NCBI GenBank assembly: GCA_014155875.1
Contig: JACEFZ010027934.1
Location: forward strand, 62,001 to 126,000
DNA length: 64,000 bases
Direction of reading: 5' to 3'
Source of the DNA: Cepaea nemoralis
Taxonomy: Eukaryota; Mollusca; Gastropoda; Stylommatophora; Helicidae
Part shown: positions 1 through 11,500 of the stretch, one piece after another
How positions within the stretch are numbered: the first letter of the stretch is position 1
How the letters are laid out: every line of letters begins with the position of its first letter
Made by a program: the position numbers and the translations under genes
Notes under the pieces: model-generated
What the model was told of the DNA's origin: nothing
Seen by the model: only the letters and a program-made list of their open reading frames with translations
Database searches by the model: none

Positions 1-720
1 TATCCTCTGACTGAGAATTTGTGATTGGCGTTGAGGTGTGTCTCTTGAATGCATGCCACATCTATTCTATCTTTATGAAGACGCTGTGTTAGGGAGTCTT
101 TCTTCTTGTAAACTCCTTCGGCATTCCACTGTAGTATGTTGAGTGTCCGGGGTATTTGATCAATAGCTGTTAACCTACTCCTCTGTGCCTTGACTCCACA
201 GCACAGGGGAAAGTGACCACCAGTAGTCATGGGTGGACCCCCTCGAGGCAGGGGGCCCGGCACTATCGCCGCCTGATGGGACTTCACGGGATTAGCACCA
301 TAACGATTAATTTTGATTTGTGACATCATGAATTAAGTTACGTTGCACTGCTTTGTCAAGCCTGTGGCTCAGTACATTCGATTTCGACAAGCATTTATTC
401 GGGATGCTTTCCCTAGCCTTTGACTGTCCCCAGTCTACCTACAAGGCAGCAGGTTTTACGTCGCACTGCTTTGTCAAGCCTGTGGCTCAGTACATCCGAT
501 TTCGACAAGCATGTATTTGGGGTGCTTTCCCTAGCCTTTGACTGTCCCCAGTCTACCTACAAGGCAGCAGGTTTGTGTGTCTCTTCGTCTGGTCCCTCTC
601 CCTTGACCTGTCCGACATGGGTGGCCCTACGAGTAGCTGTGCTGCCGTCGGCATAGCTCTTGGGGTCATTGGGACGCACAAGCCCCTCTACCTCGTCACG
701 GTGGACACACAGCAGAGGGG
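1..720 (-). mobile_element. 5' part of an I-group LINE (endonuclease start), runs off left edge
   Basis: On the minus strand, bases about 305 to 1 read as an open frame containing LQWNAEGV, then DVACIQETHL. These are the N-terminal signatures of the APE-type endonuclease of non-LTR retrotransposons: the Asn of strand 1 and the catalytic Glu of QET. The frame leaves the window at base 1, so the reverse transcriptase would lie to the left. Upstream (306-720) is a Pro/Arg/Gly-rich reading, probably the ORF1/ORF2 junction or 5' region, carrying a 118-bp tandem duplication. Assignment to the RNase H-bearing I group is inferred from other copies in the window (49370-51768) and is less certain than the endonuclease call. 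The element is incomplete here. Confidence 0.7.
345..574. repeat. 118-bp tandem duplication
   Basis: The segment starting GCACTGCTTTGTCAAGCC at 345 recurs at 463 with few changes, giving two copies of about 118 bp. It lies within the 5' part of the LINE. Overlapping short open frames on the + strand here come from the duplication and do not look like genes. Confidence 0.85.
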
Positions 721-724
721 GTCT

Positions 725-1123
725 CAGTTTCTATAAACTATTAGGAAAAGTTTTTTTAAAGGAAAAACAATAGTATTCAGTCCCAGACTATATAGTTGAG
801 TGGGGATCAGACCTCGTGGTTATCAAAGCTCCTGGAGGTGGACACTGTCTGGCGGGAGAGACGCAGCGTTTGGTGAGGTCCATTGTGCTGATTCTTGTGA
901 TGTCGGGTAATCCTTGCCATGATGAGTGGTCTCTGATTCTGAGCTTTGTGGTCTGAATTCTACATTTACACTAGAATATACAACACACATTTTCTTCGCA
1001 TACACGTCTCACATACGTTACACTTTTCTCGTAATAAATTATTTGTTATTAATTGTTAGAAGCAAGAGTTGTTGAGTATGTTGCGTTGGGGAGGAAAGAG
1101 AGGGGGCATGATCAGGTAGAGAT

Positions 1124-1206
<83 letters not shown>

Positions 1207-1761
1207 GTCCATGAAGGAGTGTGGTGGACGGAAGCTAGTGGATTCTCCAGGATATTGATAAGGGGGTAAATATAATGTGGGTGTTGACTCCCCTCACTCC
1301 AGGGACGACACTTTAAACGAATTCACTATATATATTATATATATATACCTACCGATGCCGTATCTGTTATTATTATTATATTCGCTTTTTAACATTTCGA
1401 CCGAATGTGGTCCACCGAAGCCCTTTTGCCAGTGGTTCGATCTTGTATTTTGATTGGTAGTGTCGTAAGACATTTATATCAGTTTCATAACATCGAATAA
1501 GATGGCATCACTTGATATTGTCCACATCCATATAACTGTATTGGTCAGTGTATAAACCAAGCAGGAGTAGAGCTTTCATTAGTTACTCCATGTAAGCTGA
1601 CAATGGCATGGTAAGGAGATACATTGGACACGGTTCCACGACAACCCTCGTTGTTCGCTACTGGGGGAGGGAGGAGGAGGCTGGCCACCTATACCGTCGT
1701 GCACCCAGGTCTACGGAAATGGGATGATCTTAACACTTTACATATTCATAATAGGGTCCCG
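725..1761. other. Non-coding interval with a long (GA)n tract
   Basis: I see no gene here. The stretch holds a GA microsatellite (1120-1204), a short TA-rich tract near 1330-1350 and otherwise unclassified AT-rich sequence. Short frames on both strands have no recognisable motif. Confidence 0.5.
1120..1204. repeat. (GA)n microsatellite
   Basis: About 85 bases of nearly uninterrupted GA dinucleotides, with one AAG interruption near 1138. Confidence 0.97.
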
Positions 1762-2085
1762 CACATCATCATCATGCGCCATGCCCATAACCGTTGGTGG
1801 TCATGTTTCGCCATCTCATACAATCATCATAGGTGGCGGATCGGCTGAGTGTTTTTGTCTTGATTATCCCATGTGGTCACGCCATCCAAGATGATATTTA
1901 TTCCCCTGTCTTTCCCTTGTTATTTTCCCTTCTATCTTGCCCAGTTTTGACCAAGTTCTCCAGTTTATTTCTTCTCATATCGTGCCCAAAAAATCTTGAC
2001 TCTCTACGTCTAATTTATCTGACAAGTTTACGGTTTTAATTTGCATCTTGTAGTTTTTGCTCATTGGTTATTCTGTCTGGTAATG
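1762..2085 (-). mobile_element. 3' end of an RTE-like LINE (family R), fragment
   Basis: Read on the minus strand, this segment matches the last part of the LINE copies at 30545-32760 and 57490-59815: the block encoding the region around TTELIHD, then the terminal words GGCATGGC and ATGATG. The low-coordinate end has an (ATG)n-like tail (revcomp of CATCATCAT at 1764), as expected of a LINE 3' terminus. Only about 320 bp survive and the frame has stops, so this is a dead 5'-truncated copy just upstream of the TARDBP promoter. Confidence 0.65.
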
Positions 2086-2219
2086 GTTACAGGCAAGAGA
2101 GACAGAAAGCTGATGACAGACATGATTACCAACTCCACTATAAGGATAACTTCTCCATGAGCGGAAGCCTAACGTACCATTGTGTACGGAGTTACGGAAC
2201 CTAGCCATAGAGGGCGCAA

Positions 2220-2336
2220 TCGACGTCATACCCTTTCCTTTCAGCGCCGCCATTTTGAAAATCCACAGAAGAACCCCAGCGGTGTGAATTTCTGTATTTC
2301 AGTTGTAGCTTTAGCTGTTAACAAAGATTGTGTGCA
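2220..2336 (+). promoter_or_regulatory. TARDBP: Putative TARDBP core promoter / 5'UTR with YY1-like motif
   Basis: Directly upstream of the start codon is GCCGCCATTTTG (2246-2257), a good match to the reverse complement of the YY1 site typical of housekeeping promoters. It is preceded by a pyrimidine run, CCTTTCCTTTC, and a CRE-like GACGTCA (2222-2228). TTTCTGTATTTCAG at about 2289-2302 resembles a 3' splice site, so an upstream non-coding exon is also possible. No TATA box was seen. The transcription start is inferred, not demonstrated. Confidence 0.4.
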
Positions 2337-2574
2337 ATGGCACAGTACATCCAAGTAGTAGAAGATGAAAGCGACGAACCTGTAGAAATCCCCAGTGAAG
2401 CAGACGGGACATTACTTCTGACCACACTATCAGCGCAGTTCCCGGGCTCATGCGGGCTCAAATACCGCAACCCAGACACCGGGGCCTTCCGAGGTATTCG
2501 GCTTCTGGACGGAGTTCTTCACCCACCAGACGGTCTCTGGGGCAATTATCAGTACCTGGCAGTATTCCCAAAAG
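2337..2574 (+). CDS. TARDBP: TARDBP coding exon 1 (N-terminal domain)
   Basis: This exon encodes residues 1-79 plus the first base of codon 80. It includes the conserved stretches [21 protein letters not shown] and [12 protein letters not shown] of the TDP-43 N-terminal domain, which mediates head-to-tail oligomerisation in the family. It ends AAAG|GTAAGA (donor at 2575). The frame can be read nine bases further upstream, but the first ATG is at 2337. Its position matches the family start, so I chose it. Confidence 0.96.
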
Positions 2575-5500
2575 GTAAGAAGTTGCATACTAATAGAGAG
2601 ACAGTGTTTTAAAACATTTTCAGAAAGTATAACTGGTGTTATTTGAAGTATTTTAACCGTTTCTTTCAATGGCCGAACTGGACAATGTGACCATAAATTT
2701 GAACTGCAGAGTGCCGGGCGAAGCCCCTTGCCTTACAATCAAAAATCTTGCATTATTGCTGGCTATTGTAATATTTCTCTATGTTTAAAAAAAATGTATG
2801 TTGTATTTATCAAATCCAAACCTTAATTTCAATTTAATAGTATATCTGTACATTGCAGTACTTTATGCTTCATCTTTATATGACTAACCCACGCTTGGGA
2901 TACCAAATGTGCGGGTTGTCGTTCGTGATAACTATAACTTATTATGCATTTCCCTACATCAATCTAATTTCATGAAATTTCTCTAATTTATCAAACAGTG
3001 AAATAAAAATTAATTTGGATAGAGCTGACAGAATGAAATTCAGTGGTATCTCAATCAATTGAAGTCTCAACTTGGGCTCAGGATCAGTCCTATACTATAT
3101 GTAGCGTGTTCCATTGTGCCATTACCTGAAGTAAAAACGAAAGTCATGTACAGAGTCATTCCACCAGTGAAAATCTTGTCCTGGAAAACGCTGACTAATT
3201 TACCATGCATTCTTTCATGTAAAGAAACCAGCCAAGCAGAGACAGCAAGAATACCGCATGACGAGAACACAGAAGAAGAACCATCTGCAAATCTAACCAT
3301 TAGAGAACTCCTGTTTACGGACTACCAAGCACTAATAGCAAAATCAGAAGCTGAATTACAAGACCACATGAATAGTCTAAACGAAATGTGTAGGGAACAT
3401 AACATGAAAATTAGCGCAAGCAAAACAGAGGTAATGACTATAACTAAAGAAGAACAAACAGCAACAATTCACCTAAACGAACATCCCTTGAAACAAGTAA
3501 AGAGCTTCAAGTACCTAGGAAGTATAATATCATCAAATGGCAGATCAGAAGACGAGATCGAAAATAGGTGCAATAAGGCAAATCAACTCATTGGACAAAT
3601 GGCACCAATACTAAAGAACAAACATGTATCAATAACTACTAAGAAAGCACTTTACAACACATCTTCCTACCAACTCTGTGCTACCAATGCCAAACCTGGA
3701 CAATGACAGAAAAAGAGAAAAGAAAAATCACAACAACAGAAATGAGGTTTCTGAGAAGAATACTCAACGTATCAAGAAGAGATAAGATCAGAAATGAAGA
3801 AATCAGGACTAAAGTAGGGGTTAAAGCTGCTCTAGATTTTATTAGAAAGCAGCAAGTCAAATGGTTTGGCCATGCAAGTAGGCTACCAGTCAACAGCATG
3901 CCACAACAAGCAATGATGTACAGACCAGATGGAAACAGAGGAAGAGGCCGACCACGTAAACGTTGGACTGAGGGAATAACAGAATCCATGGGAGTGTCGA
4001 TATACGAAGCCCATAACCGGGCACTCTCACGAAGTTTATACTTCACCTCGACACCGCAAGGTACAAGAGGAACATGATGAGATGAGATTCTTTCGATGTC
4101 ATTCATTCATTCAAATCTCACGTGACAAGAACACACTTCATCCTGGGTTTTCCAGGAACGGTTTGCCTAATATTCCGTGCACGGCGATTGGTTGAAACCA
4201 TGGTGAACTTTTATATAAATAAGAACATATTTTATACTTACCGTAATTAATTTTTTTTTGCATATATAATAGACATACGTAAATCTATAAGGATTTTCAA
4301 ATTCCCCATCCAAATTTACATTCATTTGGAAAGTTTCATCGCAATATATGCTTTATTTGTGGATGAAAACAAACTTTTCTGCAAGGATGTTTTTGTTCTT
4401 TGGGCATATTGATCGGATGGGCATGTACACTTTGTAACATTATTCTGGCGCTGATAATAGACATACGTAAATCTTAGATGGATTTTCAAATTCTCCATCC
4501 AAATTTACATACATTTGGAAAGTTTCACCGCAGTATATGTTTTATTTGTGGATGAAAAACATTTTCTGCGAAGTGTGTCTTTGTGAATGGGTAAACGCAT
4601 GGCCATGTGCCGTGGTGACTGCGCATGCGCATATCGATCGAATTGGCATGTACACTTTCACTTTTCAACACTCAAAACGTGCAATTTGACCTACTAATGT
4701 TAAAGTGAACACGAGTTTAAAGATTATTAATAATTTATTTGTATACTTGTACTATCTTTTAATTATTTAACATGACGGAACATATTTTTGAAGTCAGTTT
4801 TCATAATCCGCCTATGATCCAGTTGAGACCAACCTCGCATGCGGAGAAAAATGAAAACGGCACATTGAACCGTAAATAATTTTTTTCTGGCGCTTGCAAT
4901 AGAAAACCATCAATTGTAGATGGATCTTCGAATTCTGCATCAGATTTTTCAGAAATTTGGAAAGTTTCATTGCTAACTTGCTTTAATTGTGGTTGAAAAA
5001 CAGGCGAAGATGTTACGATCATGAAACCCAAAACGACGGCTTGACTATATAAATAATCTTTGTAGAACAAACATTGTGTCCTTGCTAGCGTAGTCGCAAG
5101 CATTCTGCCTGTCACGCGGGAGACCGGGGTTCTATTCCCGGCTGGGTATTTAAAAAAAAAAATTTTCACAAAATTAATAGGTGATATAATAGAAACTGTT
5201 AAACATTACGAACTAAAATATTATATAGAACTAAGAAACCCCCGGGAAGGTTAACCCGCTCAGCAAATGCCCGCAGAAGTCGGATGTGTCGGCCTAACGG
5301 CGCAAGAACACAGTTCTGCTGTAAACAGGCACAACGCAATCACATCCAAAAAAAAAACTCTGGATGAACGCAGAAGGAAAAGAACTAAGAAACTGGAAGT
5401 TTGTGAATAAAGTGTGCTCTATGGATCTGTGCAAGCTGCCGACTGCCGGTGAGCGCATCCCACAGAGGCAGCGGAATGATCGCATATCAGAATCGATGGA

Positions 5501-8500
5501 TCCAATATATGTCTTTGTTTAATGTAAATTGTAATTGCGATATAAAATGTTAGTTAGTTAGTCGACAGATCATCCTCGTTGCACATCGAACCATTCAGTC
5601 CATAAGTGCTCGGATCCCCTCCTCAACAAATCCCGCAGCGTGTAGCGGCTAACGACGCCAGTTCTGTGTTGGTTTATCAATCTTCTTTGGCTTCCTGCGT
5701 AGTGTTCTTGTTTGGCCACCCCTCTTTTAATTTGCTGCTCCCGCAGTCTGGCCATTGTTGTAGATTCACAGTCATCACTTGGTTCTCGCAAAAGTCTCAC
5801 TTCTCGTAGAGCATTCAGAATGTCAGCCTGGTCCATGGCGCGTCCGCCCTCCACAGTAGCCTCACCTGCGAGCTTGTCAGCCCGCTCATTTCCTTGTACT
5901 CCCGCATGACCTGGCACGAAGATGAAACTAATCTTTGCCAGCCGAGACCGCTTCAGAGGCAGCAACCATTCTCTTCGGATTCGACCCCTCCTCTATCCTC
6001 TTGATCATGTTCATTGAGTCGCTAAGGAAACAAGCCCTAGTGAATGTCTGTGTCTCGAGCCATGTTATTGCTTTACTTACTGCCATGACTTCCGTGGTCA
6101 GGCTACTTGTGGTTTCAGTGAAAGCACCAGAGTCCTCCTTCACAATTCTCCCTCCGGCCCGAGCTGTAAAGGCCCATGAGCTTCTCACATGTCGGACGAC
6201 CGACCCATCTGTGTAGATGACCGCGTCACCGTCTAGCGAATTCTCGAAAATCAACGCTTGTACTTCAGCCTCAACAGCAGCCGGATTTTCTTGTCTGCAT
6301 TTTCTATCTAGTTGGATGCAAACTGAAAAGGATGTGCAGAAGTCTGTTGGCACTTGCACCCACTCCTCGCCAGGTTCTAAGTCCTCAAGTGAACACACCT
6401 GTTGAAGAATGTCTTCGGCTTGACCCATCCACGACCGTCCTCTTTTTAACCTGCTGCCCTTCACCTTCCTAATTTCACTATGCAGTGGATGTTGTGTGTT
6501 TGCTTTAATTCTGAGGTAGGCGCGTGCCCTGCAAACTTGTATTCTCTCTTCAATGGTTGGAAAATCAAGAAGGTAGCGCATCGCCCTGCATGCTGTATCT
6601 CTTGTACATCCAAGAATAATGCGCATAGCTTCATTCTGTATCCTTTCCATCCTTTCTATCTGCTTATGGCTGAGAGTCAGGATTGCCATTGCATACTCCA
6701 AAACAGACATGACCAGCCCCTCGTACAGAAGACATAGATGGCGCTGCTCACAGTTTGCTGCCGCCATCACCCGCATCGCTGCCAAACCCCGCTTGGCCTT
6801 TGTTATCACCTGGTCTATGTGCACATTATAAGCAAGGCTTCGATCAAACCGTATCCCCAGGTAATTCATTGCCTGCGTTCTTTCCACCGTCTCTGAACAC
6901 AGCATTACAGTTGGTGTTGGATTGTTGACAATATGATTATTCAACGAGAACCAAGTCACTGTTGCCTTTGTTGGGTTGACCATTGCCCCAGCTTCATCAC
7001 ACCAAGTACTTATGCGATTGAGTTCGGTGTGTAGTTCCACAGCAACCTCCTCTATCCTTACCCTGACGATACACTAAAACATCATCGATTAAATATCGCC
7101 CCTGAATCAGCAAATTTTCTTCAATAAACTTGCTCGAATTATGGTTGAAAAACAGATTTTCTGCGAAGATGTGACTTTGTGAATTGGAAACCCACGGGTC
7201 ATGACGGCCGTGCACATCGATTGCGCTACACTTTGTTACACTCAAAACATGCAACTTGAACTGCTAAAGTTGAAGTGAACACAATTTTAAAGATTAATAA
7301 TATTTTATTTGTATATTCGTACTATTTTGTAATCATTTAACATGACGGAACATATTTTTGAAGTCAGTTTTCATATGACCGTTTGAGACAGTCTCGCACG
7401 AACAGACATGCACACCCACTGGTGAAGGTAATTGGACACACTGGAGAGTTCTAATTACAGGTGAATAGCATGAGAAATCGCAACTCGTCTCACTTTCACA
7501 AAAATGTGAATATCTTCACTTAAAGTGACATTTAGGCATCATTTAGGTACCATTAGATTTTGAATTTCAAGGCCTATCTTCTGTGGCAGTCTCATTAGTA
7601 AATTCTCAAATTTAAAATCGTGATAGTTCTCCCTACTATATGTAGATAATTAAATATATTTTGTGAATTGTATCTTAGAATTGTGCAACTGATGGATTCA
7701 GGAACAAATCTACTGCAGAAGACACCCCCGGTTACTGTGGCGCATAGCGTCACATTTGTCTGAAACAGTACTGTGATAGCTTGTATTTTTATAATTACCT
7801 AGCTGTTTGCCAAAAACAAAGTATTGATAGATAGATTGGCCTTGAAAACCCAAATTTAATGGTGCCTCAATGATGCCTGTATGTCATTTCTAAGTGGAGA
7901 TATTCACATTTTTGTGAAGGTGCCTCGGGGTAAAATATTCTCATGATTGCCATGACTTTGAAACTCTTCAGTGTGACCATTACCTCTGCGCTACCAGTCC
8001 TTCTGAGGTTGTCTCAAATGGGTCATAGACTGATATGAAAACTGACCTCAAATATATGTTCCGTCATGTTAAATGAAAAAACAACAGTAGCAGTATACAA
8101 ATTAATTATTAATAATCTTTAAAAACTATTCTATATAAAACTTTAGTAGTTCAAATTGCACGTTTTGAGCCCATCGGAGCAATCTTGGCTTTCCATTCAC
8201 AGACGAAACACATGAGCAAAAATAATTTTTTTCTACCACCATAGTTGATCATAATCGATGAAACTTTCCACATAAATGTAAAAATGGGTGAAGAATTCGA
8301 ATATACATCTAAATATATAGTTCAATATAAATACACACACTCTATAAAATAAAATTACTAAATTTACGGCAAATAATTAAATTTATTAAAAAGCAACGAT
8401 AATTTCAACCAATCGCCATGAGCGGAATATTAGACTAACTTTTTGTGCAGAAGATAAGATGGCATCTGTTATCGTCACGTGATATTTGAATGAATGAGTG

Positions 8501-11500
8501 AATGACGTAGGAAGCAGCGAACGTTCTTTACAGCAGTCAGCGACGAGTGCGGACATAAAACCCTCATCTGATCATACTCATCCATTGTCAACGTACCATC
8601 ATATTCTTGGTTAGTGGATCTGTATATGTCTGTTAGCCCTGTTGATTTCTCCCATATTTTTCTTATAGTTCCTCTTATTTCTGCTGGTAGGTTTTATGTT
8701 AGTGGTGCATATTGAAAATTGGCGTGTATTTTATTTTTTTTAGAGAACAAACGCAAGGGGGAAGATGGTTATGATAATCCAGCTGCCAAAACCAAGAGGC
8801 TTGACAGACAGAAGTGCTCAGACTTGATCGTGCTTGGTCTCCCTTGGAAGAGTAATGAAGACGATCTGACCAAGTATTTCCAGCAGTTCGGAGATCTGGT
8901 GCTAGTACAGGTAATGTGTGTATAGACAGTCGACTTACGTAGACATATTGTAATCACATTCAGACACCACAACCACAGAAACAAATTGATAGGCATTGAT
9001 TGGCAGTCATGTAAGTAAAGGGAAGAAATAGAGATTAGAAGACACTAGATAAAAGTTCAAAAAGTATTCAAAAGATGGAGACAATCCTGTCAGAAGTGAA
9101 GAACTGAAATTAAACCAGCTAATGTAAATATCTGAGGTCAATTTTTACTTCAGAGGGGAGAATAAATAACACAAATCAACACACATTGTGCAAAGGTAAA
9201 TCAGGTAATGGGGACATTTAGCACCATTCCTTTTATATAGAAAAACACTTATGAGTACCAAAGCACATCTCTCAATAACTATTGGTTGTCCAACATTATG
9301 CTACCAATGCGAGACATTTTTGCTTACTGCAACTAATGGGTGCAACATCATAACAGAAATAAGATGCCCTAGAAGAGCTGCTGTGTAACTGTGAGAGAGA
9401 GAATAGGAATGAGGAAATGCAGTTAAGGAACAATAGATAACAATGATACTGCCATGATGCGACTGAAGCTAGGGGTTGACCGATTTAATGGCGAACTGTT
9501 GTAAACACTTCTTTCTTGCTGCTCGAGTCCAACAAAGGACTAATTCTTCCCTTCTTCTCCAGTCGGCACCGTGGTCGTTTTCTCAGCATATACCTTAGGT
9601 GATAGTTATTCTTTAAACCTCCACTCATTACTGGACTTACTACGAATGCCACTCGACATAACTGAACAGTAGTGAACTTAGTCGACTCAAACGCCAGTTG
9701 TAGTTTTAAGTATATTATTCTACACAGACTAAAGTAGACATCACCAATGCACAAATCAGGTATTCAACAATAATTCTACATTACAAATATCTACACGTGC
9801 ACTATCTAAAAGAGTGGCTCAGTGTTGGCCATAACTCATTGTCATACTGTGGTCTGCACTCCGCGAAACCATAACATAGACTGTCGTGTCTGGACCCCAC
9901 TTGCTGTCACTTGGGAAGTGAGTCCCAACTTTCACATTGTATGAAAAGTACCCGCTTTTCACGTTCTGGTGTTCACTTGCTGAACACGGCCATAACCTCT
10001 CATCTCTAACCTGGGTTATGGCTTAATTATGCCATGACGTCATCAGGGTCATGGCAGATACATGGTTTGGTGACATCCCAAGAATGCCCTGAAACCATCT
10101 GCCACATAGTTACATTGATGAAATATAATGGATGCAGAGTAAGGGAAGGCCACTTAAAAGATGGAAAGATGAAACGACCTTAAAGGAATGAATACTAGCT
10201 TACAAGTAAACTTTCTTACTAAAGTCATGCTGAAGTGTAATTTAGGCACGGATTACATGAAATGTATCGCTGACAGAAAGTTTCTGTAAACTGTAATTTA
10301 GAAAGTTACATTAGTCTGTTGGTATCCTGTTTTTCTATAATTGAATCACAACTAGTAACATTTATGTAAGAGAATACATGTAGGCTTCTCTTGCTTGTCT
10401 CTAGGTCAAGCGAGACCTCAAAACTGGACAGTCAAAAGGTTTTGGATTCATCCGGTTTGTCAACTATGAGTCTCAAGTGAAGTGTTGCTCCCAGCGCCAC
10501 ATGATTGATGGTAGATGGTGCGACGTAACCATTCCCAACTCCAAGGTAAGACACTGAGTCATCTGTGTAATCTGCAGATTCCTGCCAAGAAGACATTGAT
10601 ATGTAAGTGTATGTTGGGGAAAGTACTCAGCAGAATGTGAATTTATTATGACTATACAGTGAGCATCTCCTTTATATTTGTGATAACAGCATTTAGTGAG
10701 TATAATAATGTTTATATTTTTATATCCTTTGTTACATAATAGATGTTAATTTAAACTAATGAAGTAATAAATTCTATTTGTGTAAGAATATGGAAGATGT
10801 AAAGTAAGCTGAATGTAAAATGTATAGAGTATGATAACTGCCACTAAAGTAGTTTGTAATAGACTTTCCTTGCATCTAGAATAGTTCAATCCCGGGAAAC
10901 CACTGGCTAGGGCATTTATTTGCCATGACTGGTCTGGGTTCAATCACCAGCTGAGACAGGATTATTTTCCTTCATCCCAGTGGGTTTGAACCAGCCTCAT
11001 AAAAATAGGTGCCAGGGTTCTGAGAATCGTCTGATATTGGTCAGGGACGGAAAGGCCACGAGCAAGGGAAACTGGTCACCTGACCCCATGTCATGGCCTA
11101 GAATATGAAGTGTTTAACACTTGACACCGCAGCGACAGCATCTGCTGTTGGACCACCGTGACCGGTTCATCCTATGACTGAAACTAGGGCATACCAAGTG
11201 TAGTCACCCCTGTAGTTGGTAATGGCATGTTTTGAGGAACAACATTCCTTGTAATCCTGTTGTTGGCATGTACAGCTCTTTCTGCTCTCTTGCTGAATGT
11301 TTCTTGTTGGTCAACATTTCAAAATAATTGCTTTCAGCACTTTGTGACCTTGTTTGCTCATGGAACATATTCTTCGTGTCCTTGCATTTCTAGTTCCACA
11401 ATTTGGCATTAAAATTTTTTTTTTCCCTGTTTGTCTCCTCCAGTAGAGGCAGGGCATTTGTTTTATGTTAATTTCCAAAACCTGTTTTGGGTAAAGTTCT

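Larger units (their letters stand above)
4097..8508. mobile_element. Long inverted-arm (foldback-like) composite element in TARDBP intron 1
   Basis: The left end (from about 4097) and the reverse complement of the right end (to about 8508) align over several hundred bases. Shared landmarks include CATTCATTCAAAT, TCACGTGAC, CTAATATTCCG, GGCGATTGGTTGAAA and GGAAAGTTTCATCG. A second matching block is 4650-4830 against 8020-8180 inverted, with CATGACGGAACATAT in both. Subterminal units recur inside (near 4255, 4440, 4880 and 7090). No transposase was seen. A family-A repeat (5234-5390) and an I-group LINE (5567-7090) are nested within. This could be a long-TIR non-autonomous DNA transposon, or two related elements side by side. 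The superfamily is unknown. Confidence 0.6.

Noticed and set aside
5928..7040. Host gene with an RNase H domain
   Set aside because: The domain order and homology to the copy at 49370-51768, plus frameshifts and a repeat tail, show it is a LINE.
8719..8743. Upstream ATG-like extension of the exon 2 frame
   Set aside because: These codons are intronic polypyrimidine tract. The acceptor AG at 8742-8743 joins in phase with exon 1.
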